Origin: Treponema sp.
Lineage (GTDB): Bacteria; Spirochaetota; Spirochaetia; Treponematales; Treponemataceae
NCBI GenBank assembly: GCA_017469785.1
Contig: JAFUFU010000027.1
Location: forward strand, 96,663 to 160,662
Length of the DNA: 64,000 nt
Reading direction: 5' to 3'
Position numbers and translations under genes: made by a program. The notes beneath the pieces are model-generated. The model had not been told where the DNA came from, ran no database searches, and saw only the letters and a program-made list of their open reading frames with translations. The number at the start of each line of letters is the position of its first letter. The stretch's first letter is position 1. Positions 41,426-50,655 of the stretch are shown in pieces.

Positions 41426-41514
41426 CCTCACGGAGATTAAGAGCACACAGAGAGTTTAAGGTGCAAAACTTCATATATCATAAATCTCTCTGTGCCCTCT
41501 GTGTCTCTGTGAGG
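41426..41514. repeat. 89-bp CTCTGTG-type palindromic element
   Basis: It starts CCTCACGGAG and ends CTCTGTGAGG, with inner CACACAGAGAG and TCTCTCTGTGCCCTCTGTG. Its right 54 bp (41461-41514) match 42334-42387 at 52 of 54 positions. The two copies flank the 41517-42131 gene in direct orientation. Confidence 0.8.
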
Positions 41515-41516
41515 GG

Positions 41517-42131
41517 CTAATATTCTTTTTGCATGGCTGTAAATTCTTCAATCACTTTGTTTACCCTGGTCAGCTCGCGGTTCAGGATTTTCTCGTAGTC
41601 CAGCTTGCCGCTTCCGATTCGCTCCCGCTCGTCTTCCCAGTTCTGGATGTCCTGCAAAATCAGGAATTTGAATTTCCCCACGTTCGCTTTTTCCGCCCAG
41701 AGTTTTGCTTCCCGCCAGTAATAAAGGCCTGCCTCGTAGCATGTCTTGGCCTTGGAGAGGTTTTCGATGTAGGCATCCCGCCAGGGCGCGTCGTAAAAGT
41801 GGGCAACTTGCTTGTCGTAGGTTCGCCCAAGCCGCATGTGCTGCTCAATCAGCTTGAGATTTATATGCATCATAAAGAGATAGCGGTATTTTTCCCAGTC
41901 TTTCTCGTCGTTGATTTTGACCGGCGCGTAAAGGGGATTGCAGAAATCCGCCTTGACAGCCTGCTCCAGCCAGTAGATGTTTTCGATTACATCGTCAGGG
42001 TACTGCTGGTAATGCACATGGAAGAGCCTGTAATAGTCTTCCTTGTACTTGACCATGTAAGAAAAGGCCGGCGCAATCGAGAATATCGCAATGAAAACGG
42101 CAATCACCGCCGTAAAAAATCTCTTTTTCAT
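41517..42131 (-). CDS. Hypothetical treponemal exported protein
   Basis: This 204-residue protein starts at ATG 42131. The longer frame upstream runs through an interspersed repeat and is rejected. Residues 1 to about 25 look like a signal or anchor segment (KKRFFTAVIAVFIAIFSIAPAFS). The rest is helical with many aromatic and charged residues (YLFMMHINLKLIEQHMRLGRTYDK, WRDAYIENLSKAKTCYEAGLYYWREAK) and could be a TPR-like or helical-bundle periplasmic protein. I recall a comparable hypothetical beside tmk in T. pallidum, but cannot check it here. It is flanked by near-identical repeat copies and lies downstream of tmk on the same strand. Confidence 0.7.
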   Translation of the reverse strand: MKKRFFTAVIAVFIAIFSIAPAFSYMVKYKEDYYRLFHVHYQQYPDDVIENIYWLEQAVKADFCNPLYAPVKINDEKDWEKYRYLFMMHINLKLIEQHMRLGRTYDKQVAHFYDAPWRDAYIENLSKAKTCYEAGLYYWREAKLWAEKANVGKFKFLILQDIQNWEDERERIGSGKLDYEKILNRELTRVNKVIEEFTAMQKEY

Positions 42132-42151
42132 CTCATACAGTATCGGCATGA

Positions 42152-42387
42152 AAATTGAAAACTGAAAATGGAAAGTTGAAAATTCCTCACGGATAGTGAG
42201 CGTTAAAAAATTGCAGAGCAATTTTAGCGAATCTCCCGAAGAGCTTAGCTCGTAGGGCTTAGAGCACACAGAGAATTTTTCCTATGGAAAACTTCACACC
42301 CAAAACTTGCTGTTTTCAAAGGACGAGTTTGAGGTGTAAAACTTGATATATCATAAATCTCTCTGTGCCCTCTGTGTCTCTGTGAGG
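42152..42387. repeat. Larger copy of the CTCTGTG-type element with GAAAACTGAAAA word
   Basis: The left part 42152-42183 is the GAAAACTGAAAATGGAAAG string also seen at 553. From 42184 (CCTCACGGA) to 42387 (CTCTGTGAGG) is an element like 41426-41514, expanded by about 115 bp of unrelated sequence in the middle. It fills the gap between tmk and the exported-protein gene (42132-42393). Confidence 0.75.
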
Positions 42388-42393
42388 TTTTTC

Positions 42394-43014
42394 CTAACTG
42401 CTAATTTTTAAATGCTCATTGATAATTTCGCTGATTTCTTCGATGGGGCGGCTTGCGTCCAGCCTTATGATTTTCATGCCGGTCTTCATCTTTTCGTACT
42501 CGCTGATTACGGCTCTGTAGCGTTCCGCGGTGGCTTTCTGGAAGTCCAGCTTTTCATAGATTTCAGTTTCGCCCCGGCCAAGAACCCGCTTCAAGGATAT
42601 TTCCGGGTCAATGTCGAAGAAAAATAAAATCTCTGGCAGAGGAAAGCTTTCGTTTAAGCGGCGGGGAAGTTCATCTCCGCAGGTGACGCTCTGGTAGGTC
42701 AGGCTTGAGAATAAATAGCGGTCGCTCACAACGATTCTGCCGCTTTGTGCCTGTGCCACTACTCCGCAGTTCGTGCCGCCTTTTCCGTAGAGATGCTCGT
42801 TTCTGTCCGCGGCGAACAAAAATGCACTGGTCCGCGCGTCAAGCTCCACGTCTCCTTTAAGCATTTTGCGAAGGAATTTGCCGGTCTCGCTGTCTGTCGG
42901 CTCGGTGGTAAAGAAAAATCTGCCTGCGTCCGGCCTCTTTTTCAAAATCTCAATCTGGGTGCTGGTTCCCGCTCCGTCGATTCCCTCAAAAACAATGAAA
43001 TTCTTCAAAATCAT
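42394..43014 (-). CDS. tmk: Thymidylate kinase
   Basis: This 206-residue enzyme phosphorylates dTMP to dTDP. The N-terminal FIVFEGIDGAGTSTQ is the Tmk P loop, but the usual Walker lysine (GAGKST) is replaced by Thr (GAGTST, residue 17). The DRY-type motif VSDRYLFSS and a C-terminal LID region with GRGETEIYEK follow. The spelling GTST occurs in some spirochaete Tmks as I recall, so it may be functional. AGGTGAT precedes ATG 43014. The final codons and stop (AGC AGT TAG) belong to the AATTAGCAGTTAGGAA repeat word. Confidence 0.92.
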   Translation of the reverse strand: MILKNFIVFEGIDGAGTSTQIEILKKRPDAGRFFFTTEPTDSETGKFLRKMLKGDVELDARTSAFLFAADRNEHLYGKGGTNCGVVAQAQSGRIVVSDRYLFSSLTYQSVTCGDELPRRLNESFPLPEILFFFDIDPEISLKRVLGRGETEIYEKLDFQKATAERYRAVISEYEKMKTGMKIIRLDASRPIEEISEIINEHLKISS

Positions 43015-43037
43015 AATATCACCTGCTAGAATTTAGG

Positions 43038-43136
43038 ACAGATTAACACAGATTCCAGAGATTATAAATACAGTTACCGAAAGATTTTCTGAGTGTTTTC
43101 CTAAATGATATATGATTGCTAATTTCTAATTGCTAC
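43038..43136. repeat. Repeat remnants upstream of tamB
   Basis: ACAGATTAACACAGATT (43038-43054, AATCTGTG family inverted) and ATTGCTAATTTCTAATTGCTA (about 43115-43135, relative of the AATTAGCAG word) lie in the divergent tmk-tamB gap. Confidence 0.5.
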
Positions 43137-43144
43137 TTTATTAT
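43116..43144 (+). promoter_or_regulatory. Promoter of the tamB-bamA-skp-mutS operon
   Basis: TTGCTA (43116-43121), a 17-nt spacer and TATTAT (43139-43144). The leader of about 30 nt contains GGAAGAG. The -35 lies in a repeat remnant. Confidence 0.55.
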
Positions 43145-43180
43145 ATGCCGATATTGGAAGAGTAAGACTGTCGAATTTTT

Positions 43181-46100
43181 ATGAAGTCCAAAGTTTTTGG
43201 CGTTAGCCTTGGAAGCTCAATATTCATTCTTCTCCTTGTTGCGGTGCTGGCCCTTGTCAGGCCTGTCTATCTCCGCATTGAAGGCTCATTGTCGCTTCTG
43301 GAAAAATCTTTGTCTGAAAAACTTGAGTCAGAGCTTGGACTTTCCCTGTCGTACTCGTCTCTTTCCCCGTCGATTTTCATCGGTGTGAATCTCAGGAATG
43401 TCTCGATTTACGAATCTGCCACACAGACAAAACTGGTCGGAATAAAAAGAGCCTCCCTTTCCTACAATATCGCCAGTTTTTTTTCAAAAAATCCTACCGT
43501 TGCGCTTAAGGAACTTACGCTTAACGGTGTTACCGTCGAATACAACGCGATGAACTCTAGCCAGTTCATCGAAAAACTCAGGAAACTGCTGAAAAAAGAC
43601 TCGGCGGAGACTGCTTCCAGCGAAGATGGGAAAGACCGCTCTTTGCCCCTGTCTCAGGATGCCGGCATTTCTCCCTCTTCCCGTGATTTTGATATTCCGA
43701 TTGACGTGGTTATCAAGAATCTTTCAGTGCATTACGCTGACAGTCAGAACGATGTACTCGCTTCCTTGAAAAAAATCAAATTCAAGGATTTTTGGCTCTC
43801 AGATGGTATCGAGATTGAGACCGAGGGAAAGCTATTTTACAAGACTGCCCTTTTCAAGACCGGGGGGCGCTGGACTTCGCTCTCATGCAATTTCTCAGTT
43901 TCAGGAACGCTTTTTGAGAATCTTGAAGGAAGCTCAGCACTTGTAAGCCTTTCTGGTGCTTCCGGTGCGGATTATTCACTGTCGAATCTGGATATGCTCG
44001 TGAATTATGCCGGCGATACGGTTGAAATCCGGACCATGCGAACAGTCCTGCCTTTCTCGATTTTTGCCCGCTATGATTTCAAGGATTCTAGTCTCGTGTT
44101 TTCCGGCGAATTCGACAGATTTAATCCCTTCTCTCTTGTCTCAATGCGCCACAAGAATCCGACTTTGCAGAAAGTGAACGGAAGTACGGTGTCTGGCTCT
44201 TTGTTCGGAAAAATATCCTCATCAGAAGTGAATTATAATGCGGATATAAGTTTTGCGCTTCCGAAAAAACTTGTCGGGGATGCTATTACTCTTTCTGTCC
44301 GTTGTGAGGGTGATGAAAAATCTGTCGGTATAGAAAAACTGTCAGCAAAGGGAAATTTCATCGACACTCTCTATTCAGGTTCCTTTGATTTCAAAACATT
44401 GCAGCCCTCGGGAGTCCTGACCCTTAATAACTTTACTCTCAAAAATGGCGGCGTAATTTCCACGGAAGTCTATGTTGACCCTTACCGAAACGGCTTCATG
44501 TGCGTCGCTCCCCAGATTTTCCTCGGTGAAAAGAGCTTTACCGGTGTCCAGCTTACGGTCCTTCCAGGAAACAATTCAGCGGATTTCCAGTTTGAATTGC
44601 TGGACTTTGCTCACCCTGACTATGAAGAGACCGGCCGCCTGCAGATTAACGGCAGCTTCCTCATGGAAAAAGAGAAGGTCGTCCAGACAAGTATCGTTTT
44701 CTCGAATGTCTTCGCTGACAGTATCATAGATACGGCTGCCTTTTTCATGCCTAAGGAAAAGCAGGAGATGCTCTCTTCCCTTTCTGAAAAATTGAGTCCT
44801 TATATCTTTGCCACTGAAATGTACTTCTACAGCGATTTCAAGGATTTCTCGATAAACGCTGAGAACGGCTTGTTTGCTAATACGGAAAAAGACCGGGAAA
44901 TCCTTACATTTGCAATTGACGGCTCAAAGGAAGTGCTCCAGCTTTCCCGCCTCGATGTTCTTTTCGGAAATCAGACTGCCCATGCTGAAACGGCCATTGA
45001 ATTTGCGGAAAGCTTTTCGGAATTTTCGTTTACTACGGATTTGTCAGTCAATTCAGTGCCCTATCATTTCTTCGGGAATTTCAGCCCTGAGTGGATTTCT
45101 GTCTCCGGGGATTATGATTTTGATGCCATCGTATCAATTGATGATGAAGTCGGCGCTACGGTGCAGTTTTCCCAGTTTCCCTTTGGTGTGGGAAAATATG
45201 TGTTCGCCCTCTCTTCAAGCGCGATTCTCCACTGGAGTCATTCCGGGGGATTTGATGCTGATATCATTAGTTTTGAGATTGATGAGCCGTCCTCATATCT
45301 TCAGTTCGGGCCCCATCTCTCCCTTTCAGGCTCTTTGAACAGATATGGTCTCGTTCTCTCTTCCCTTGCTTACTCTGATACGGTGTCTGCCCTTGAAGGT
45401 GACGGAACGATTGTTTGGAATATAAATGATTCAATCCTTGATTCAATACATGCCTCTCTTTCCGCGGCAAGTTCCCTTACGACGGAGAAATTTTATCTGA
45501 ATGCGGATTTGTCAAATCCTTCCCAGCTGCCTTTCTCTTCGGACGCGCTGAAAAATGATTTCTATATATCTGCCGAGGCTGAGATCCGCTCTTTTCCTTC
45601 TGCCCGGCTCCTTTCCCTGCAGAATCCTGAAAACACTGTTTCTGCTGATGTGACAGCGAGCGGAACCCTCAGCAATCCTTTCCTTTCCGTGCAGTTGCAT
45701 CGCTCTTCTCTTCTTTTATATGGCTATCCTCTCGCTGCCAGCGCGTCCCTTGTGCTGGACGACACGGGAATGCATCTTGACGATTTGAACTGCGACTGGT
45801 CTTTCCTAAAAGTCTCGGATGCGAGCGCTTTTTTTGATCCGAATTCCTTCACGGGAAATGCTTCTCTTGTTCTTGACGGAGTGCTCATGGACAAGACTAT
45901 TCATGCGCCTGTTTCTCTTGACATTGAGGGCAGCTCACCAGAGCGGAAATTCGGCGTGCCTGACTATTATTCATTCACCCTGTCGTCAAAAAAAGTTTCA
46001 GGCGATTTCATTGCCAGTGATTTTCCTTTCAAGATTACGGCAGTCCATTCGCCAAACCGCTTTGATATCATGACCGATGTCTCAAATGGCTTCCAGGCTT

Positions 46101-47668
46101 CATTTACCACTGATGACGGCATGATTTCAGCGTCGGCCGGAAAAGCCAGCCCGATACAGTTCAATCTGAATGGAAGCATAAAACAGAATAATCTCGACCT
46201 TAATATCAGCGGAATACAGGCGGATATGCGTTTCATATGCTCAGAGATTGAAATTCCTTTCGTAAGCTTCAACTCTGGAATACTTTCCGGCGCACTGAAA
46301 ATCACTGGACCGACGACTGATCCAGAGTACACCGGAGCTTTCAGCGTCATGCACCCTAATTTTATCATTCCCCTTGTATCCAAGGATTATTTCCACACTG
46401 ACAAAGTCATCATGACAGTGGGGCAGGGTGAGGCCCTTGTTCCTCCGACACCGGTGACTTTGGGACGCGGCATGGGAACCGTTCAGTACAGAATGGAATT
46501 CAACCGATGGATTCCGAATTTCCTTGAGCTGAACATCGACATTGATGATAACGCCAAGGTTCCGCTTGATTTGACCTTCCCCTTTATCCATGCAAAGGGA
46601 CGTGCGAGCGGAAACCTTACGCTCGCCTTTACGCTTCCCAGGGACGTCAGCATTTCCGGATTCGTAACGGCTGATGATACCGACGTAGAGATTGTTGCGA
46701 CCCCCTTGCAGACCCAGTTCTCAATAGAAAATCTCAGCAATTTTTTCCCTTCTTCGCAGGCCGCCCAGCAGGGAGATCTGAATGTTACGGTTGACTTTGA
46801 TATCATCGTAGGACAGAAAGTCCAGCTTCTCTTCAATCCCTTCCTGCGTGGCGTCGTCGCTCCGGGTACACCTCTTTCGATTTACCTCGATTCTTACACT
46901 GGTGACTTTGAATTCAAGAGCGATATTACTCTCAGGGGCGGAGAAATCACCTGGCTGAACAGAAACTTCTATATGAAAGAGGGACGCATCGTCTTTAATG
47001 AGACTCAGGATTCCATTGACCCGAAAGTGACGGTCCGCGCAGAGACAAGGGAGCGGGATGAAAACGGCAACATGGTCACGATTACGCTGTCGGCGAATAA
47101 TCAGCCTGTAAGCACTTTCAATCCGACTTTTACCGCCACTCCAGCCAAGTCAGAGCGCGAAATCATGAACCTGCTTGGCCAGGTCATTTCTGCGGATTCC
47201 AGCGGGGCAGGTGAATTCGGTGGCGCTTTTGGCGATTTGTTCCTGCAATCGACGGTTATGCGACGGGTGGAGAATACATTGCGTGAATTGCTGAATTTTG
47301 ATATAGTTTCCATTCGAACTAATGTTGTTCAGAATTCTTTGAAGCTGAGCATGGATGAAAGTACTAACAATAAACAGCTTTCGGTCGGTAACTTTATGGA
47401 CAATTCAACTGTTTATGTAGGTAAATACTTCGGCAGCTCAATTTATTTGGACTCCATGCTTCATTGGACTTACGACGAACACAAAATCGACAACGGCTCT
47501 TCGGTGAACGGCCTCGTTTTCCAGCCTGAAATCGGTTTTGAGATGGCGTCGCCATTCGCAAATATTCGTCTTCAGGTAGCACCTGATATTGACTCGCTTC
47601 AAAAAGGTCTTCTGAATACATGGGTGCCGTCCACATCGATGACACTGTCATGGAAGTTTGCTTTTTAA
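43181..47668 (+). CDS. tamB: Translocation and assembly module protein TamB
   Basis: This 1495-residue envelope protein has a single N-terminal membrane segment (residues about 5-27), a long AsmA/TamB-type beta-repeat body, and the C-terminal DUF490 signature (RGGEITWLNRNFYMKEGRIVFNE, then DPKVTVRAETRERDENGN and SEREIMNLLGQVI). TamB spans the periplasm and is thought to move phospholipids and aid outer-membrane protein assembly. The order tamB-bamA-skp-mutS is as in T. pallidum (TP0325 to TP0328). It is much larger than E. coli TamB (1259). The leader holds GGAAGAG. The bamA start follows after 20 nt. Confidence 0.94.
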   Translation: MKSKVFGVSLGSSIFILLLVAVLALVRPVYLRIEGSLSLLEKSLSEKLESELGLSLSYSSLSPSIFIGVNLRNVSIYESATQTKLVGIKRASLSYNIASFFSKNPTVALKELTLNGVTVEYNAMNSSQFIEKLRKLLKKDSAETASSEDGKDRSLPLSQDAGISPSSRDFDIPIDVVIKNLSVHYADSQNDVLASLKKIKFKDFWLSDGIEIETEGKLFYKTALFKTGGRWTSLSCNFSVSGTLFENLEGSSALVSLSGASGADYSLSNLDMLVNYAGDTVEIRTMRTVLPFSIFARYDFKDSSLVFSGEFDRFNPFSLVSMRHKNPTLQKVNGSTVSGSLFGKISSSEVNYNADISFALPKKLVGDAITLSVRCEGDEKSVGIEKLSAKGNFIDTLYSGSFDFKTLQPSGVLTLNNFTLKNGGVISTEVYVDPYRNGFMCVAPQIFLGEKSFTGVQLTVLPGNNSADFQFELLDFAHPDYEETGRLQINGSFLMEKEKVVQTSIVFSNVFADSIIDTAAFFMPKEKQEMLSSLSEKLSPYIFATEMYFYSDFKDFSINAENGLFANTEKDREILTFAIDGSKEVLQLSRLDVLFGNQTAHAETAIEFAESFSEFSFTTDLSVNSVPYHFFGNFSPEWISVSGDYDFDAIVSIDDEVGATVQFSQFPFGVGKYVFALSSSAILHWSHSGGFDADIISFEIDEPSSYLQFGPHLSLSGSLNRYGLVLSSLAYSDTVSALEGDGTIVWNINDSILDSIHASLSAASSLTTEKFYLNADLSNPSQLPFSSDALKNDFYISAEAEIRSFPSARLLSLQNPENTVSADVTASGTLSNPFLSVQLHRSSLLLYGYPLAASASLVLDDTGMHLDDLNCDWSFLKVSDASAFFDPNSFTGNASLVLDGVLMDKTIHAPVSLDIEGSSPERKFGVPDYYSFTLSSKKVSGDFIASDFPFKITAVHSPNRFDIMTDVSNGFQASFTTDDGMISASAGKASPIQFNLNGSIKQNNLDLNISGIQADMRFICSEIEIPFVSFNSGILSGALKITGPTTDPEYTGAFSVMHPNFIIPLVSKDYFHTDKVIMTVGQGEALVPPTPVTLGRGMGTVQYRMEFNRWIPNFLELNIDIDDNAKVPLDLTFPFIHAKGRASGNLTLAFTLPRDVSISGFVTADDTDVEIVATPLQTQFSIENLSNFFPSSQAAQQGDLNVTVDFDIIVGQKVQLLFNPFLRGVVAPGTPLSIYLDSYTGDFEFKSDITLRGGEITWLNRNFYMKEGRIVFNETQDSIDPKVTVRAETRERDENGNMVTITLSANNQPVSTFNPTFTATPAKSEREIMNLLGQVISADSSGAGEFGGAFGDLFLQSTVMRRVENTLRELLNFDIVSIRTNVVQNSLKLSMDESTNNKQLSVGNFMDNSTVYVGKYFGSSIYLDSMLHWTYDEHKIDNGSSVNGLVFQPEIGFEMASPFANIRLQVAPDIDSLQKGLLNTWVPSTSMTLSWKFAF

Positions 47669-47688
47669 AAAATAAATAAGGGGATTAT

Positions 47689-50121
47689 ATGTCAATCCGT
47701 CTGCGTTTATTCGCTCTCTTGTTTTCTGTTTGTTTGTTTACGGCTGTTCCGGTTTTTGCGCAGTCAGCCGATTCTTCTTCAGATTCTGAAAACTCGGCCT
47801 GGTATTACGGGGCAGTTATCAAGTCTGTTACTTTCAAAGGTCTTAAAAGCGTCACAAGCAAGGAAGTTGACGGTGTCGTGTCTGGTTTTTACGGCAAAAA
47901 GTTCACTGATGAATTGTTCTCCGACATGATGGATCGTATATATGCCCTTGATTTATTTGATGAAATCAATCCGGAAGCCCTCCCCGGGGACGTAAAGCGC
48001 ACTACTGTCGCAATTACTTTTTCTGTCAAGGAAAAGCCTGTCGTTAGCCGCATCTTCATAAACGGAAACAAGCAGGTTCGTACCACTGAAATCAAGGATG
48101 CACTCACGTCAAAAGAAAAGGACGTGTTCAATCCTGCTAATCTTTCAGTAGACGAGCGCGCTGTTCGCGATCACTATCTCGAAAAGGGCTTTACTGACGT
48201 TTCAATTTCTTCCTCTACTAAAGAAACATCAAAGGGTGTCGAAATCACCTTTACGATTGACGAAGGCCGCTCTACTGTTGTCTCAAACATCGGCTTTTCA
48301 GGAAATAAGGTCATTTCCTCAAAAACATTAAAAAAGAAGATAAAACTCAAGGAAGCCGGAATCCTGAACAAGGGTGCTTTTCAGGAAGCCATGCTCGAAG
48401 CCGACAAGCAGGCTATCCTTTCCTATTACGCAAATGAGGGCTACATTGACGCTTCTGTCGTTGATATTACCAAGACCGTGTCTGTAAACGAGAAAAAAGC
48501 CCGCAACGAGCTGACCATAACTTTCGTCATCAGCGAGGGCTCCCAGTACACCTACGAAGGCGTCACTTTTGTCGGAAACAAAATCTTCACGGATGACGAA
48601 TTGCAGGCCAAGGTAAAGTTAAAGAAAGGGGCCGTATTCAACCAGACAAAATTCAACGAAGGACTCATGGCTGTCGCCGATTTGTACTATGAGAACGGCT
48701 ATACGGCAAACCGCTTCCAGCAGTTCCCTGCAAAGGACATCGAAAAAAAGACAATCGCATATCAGTTCATGATTACTGAAAGTGTCCGTTCCCATGTTGA
48801 GAATATCATCATCAAGGGAAACACAAAAACCAAGGAGCATGTCATCCGCCGTGAAATTCCGATTGAGCCCGGCGATATTTTCTCAAAAACCAAGGTTACG
48901 ACAGGCCTGAGAAACTTGTACAACCTGCAGTATTTCAGTGCGGTCGTTCCGGATGTCGTTCCTGGCTCCGAAGAAAACCTTGTTGATCTTGTTGTCTCGG
49001 TTGAAGAGCAGTCAACGACTTCCATTGAATTTGGTGTCACTTTCAGCGGCGTTTCTGACCCTGATGATTTGCCTTTCGCGCTTTTCGTAAAATGGCAGGA
49101 TAGCAATGTAAAAGGTTCGGGCCGTTCTGTCAGTGCCAGCTCTACAATCGCAACCGACACCCAGTCAGTCAGCCTTGGATATGGCACGAGCTGGTTTGGC
49201 GATTTGCCAATAAGCACATCTATCAGCACTGAATTCTCGCATTCAAGCCTTTCAGCATTGAGAAACAAAATTGACAGCAACGGTTTCGTCAATGATGATA
49301 CTTATTACATGGATTATGAGCAGTGGAAGTGGTCATCGGGAATTTCTATCGGTCGGCGCTGGACGCCTGATTTTGCCATTATTTCATGGTCAGGTGGTGT
49401 TACAGGCAGCCTCAAAAACAATATCTATGACGAAAAAATCTGGAGCCCGGTGGACAGTTCTGTAAGCGAATATGCGAACCGATGGGGATGGCAGAATTCC
49501 GTATGGACGGCTGTTTCTGTCGATGACCGAGATATCAACTATGACCCGTCTACAGGTTGGTTCGCCAGCCAGCGTCTTACCTGGTACGGACTTACGCCTG
49601 TCGAGACAGAATACTTCCTGCGCACGGATACCAAGCTCGAAAAGTATTTCACTTTGTTCAAATTCCCGATTACAGAATCATGGACATACAAACTCGTCTT
49701 GATGGCATATTCAGGACTTTCAATGCAGTTCCCAAAACCTGGCACAGGTATCGGCGATTCAAGCCGTCTCTATATCGACGGTATGTTTAACGGCCGCGGT
49801 TGGACAAATATCTACAACAAATACCGTGGAAAAGCTTTGTGGAGCAATATTGTGGAATTGCGAATGCCGCTCATCCCTGGTGTATTTGCCTTGGATTTGT
49901 TTGCCGATGCCGCTGTAATCAAAGATGAGCCGAACGATTTGCTCAACAATCTTGAGCTTACTGATTTCTATTGCAGTATGGGACCTGGTCTCCGCTTCAC
50001 GATTCCTCAGTTCCCCTTGCGTCTGCTCTTTGCCAATACATTCAAATTTGATGAGGACAAAAATATTCAGTGGGATAAAAACTGGAAATTCGTTCTTTCA
50101 TTCAACATTACAAATAAGTAA
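47689..50121 (+). CDS. bamA: Outer membrane protein assembly factor BamA (Omp85)
   Basis: This 810-residue outer-membrane insertase has a signal peptide (residues 1 to about 25, cleavage near FAQS), a run of POTRA domains (about 35-430; strands such as VKSVTFKGLKSVTSKEV, VSRIFINGNKQVRTTEIK and VENIIIKGNTKTKEHVIRREI) and a C-terminal 16-stranded barrel. It inserts beta-barrel proteins into the outer membrane. The homologue in T. pallidum is TP0326. AAGGGGA precedes ATG 47689. The protein ends NITNK rather than with a terminal aromatic, which is not rare in spirochaetes. Confidence 0.96.
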   Translation: MSIRLRLFALLFSVCLFTAVPVFAQSADSSSDSENSAWYYGAVIKSVTFKGLKSVTSKEVDGVVSGFYGKKFTDELFSDMMDRIYALDLFDEINPEALPGDVKRTTVAITFSVKEKPVVSRIFINGNKQVRTTEIKDALTSKEKDVFNPANLSVDERAVRDHYLEKGFTDVSISSSTKETSKGVEITFTIDEGRSTVVSNIGFSGNKVISSKTLKKKIKLKEAGILNKGAFQEAMLEADKQAILSYYANEGYIDASVVDITKTVSVNEKKARNELTITFVISEGSQYTYEGVTFVGNKIFTDDELQAKVKLKKGAVFNQTKFNEGLMAVADLYYENGYTANRFQQFPAKDIEKKTIAYQFMITESVRSHVENIIIKGNTKTKEHVIRREIPIEPGDIFSKTKVTTGLRNLYNLQYFSAVVPDVVPGSEENLVDLVVSVEEQSTTSIEFGVTFSGVSDPDDLPFALFVKWQDSNVKGSGRSVSASSTIATDTQSVSLGYGTSWFGDLPISTSISTEFSHSSLSALRNKIDSNGFVNDDTYYMDYEQWKWSSGISIGRRWTPDFAIISWSGGVTGSLKNNIYDEKIWSPVDSSVSEYANRWGWQNSVWTAVSVDDRDINYDPSTGWFASQRLTWYGLTPVETEYFLRTDTKLEKYFTLFKFPITESWTYKLVLMAYSGLSMQFPKPGTGIGDSSRLYIDGMFNGRGWTNIYNKYRGKALWSNIVELRMPLIPGVFALDLFADAAVIKDEPNDLLNNLELTDFYCSMGPGLRFTIPQFPLRLLFANTFKFDEDKNIQWDKNWKFVLSFNITNK

Positions 50122-50131
50122 CGAGGTTTAT

Positions 50132-50653
50132 ATGCGTTTAAGAAAGTGTTTTATTCTTGCTTTTTTTGGACTGATTTTTTCTTCCAGTCTCTTTGCGCAA
50201 CAGATTACCAGGTTCGGTGTTGTTGATACCGCAAAAATTTATCAGGCCTATTTCCGAAATTCAGCTCCGATCCGGAATTACGAGTCTAAAAAAGCTGAAT
50301 TCCAGCGGGAAATTGCAAAACGCACTGAGGAAATCCAGAAACTCAAACAGCAGAAAGTTGACATGCGTTCTTCTCAGAATGAAAGCGCTGTCCTGAAACT
50401 TGACGCCGATATAATCAAAAAGACTGACGCTCTCACTGAATACACCAATGCAAAAAACATCGAACTGGAGTCAATGAAAAACAATCTTCAGAATTCTGAT
50501 TCTTTCTATAAAAAACTCTATTCTGTGATTGAGCATGTCGCCGAGAACGAAGGCTACAGCATGATTCTTTCGCTCCAGCAGAACAATGCGATTCTCTGGT
50601 ACAGTTCTTCTGTCGATGTTACCGATAAAGTTATTTCAGAACTTGGTCTCTAA
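50132..50653 (+). CDS. skp: OmpH/Skp-like periplasmic chaperone
   Basis: This 173-residue protein has a signal peptide (MRLRKCFILAFFGLIFSSSL, cleaved near FAQQ), then the OmpH core: a FGVVDTAKIYQAY strand and a long coiled coil (about 50-120, rich in E, K and Q). Skp holds unfolded outer-membrane proteins for BamA. ATG 50132 follows GAGG by 5 nt; a longer in-frame start inside bamA is rejected. It sits between bamA and mutS, as in T. pallidum TP0327. Confidence 0.93.
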   Translation: MRLRKCFILAFFGLIFSSSLFAQQITRFGVVDTAKIYQAYFRNSAPIRNYESKKAEFQREIAKRTEEIQKLKQQKVDMRSSQNESAVLKLDADIIKKTDALTEYTNAKNIELESMKNNLQNSDSFYKKLYSVIEHVAENEGYSMILSLQQNNAILWYSSSVDVTDKVISELGL

Positions 50654-50655
50654 AT

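Noticed and set aside
41529-42158. Plus-strand open frame of 209 codons opposite the exported-protein gene
   Set aside because: The minus-strand frame has a signal peptide and coherent composition; the plus-strand one runs through a repeat and resembles no protein family.
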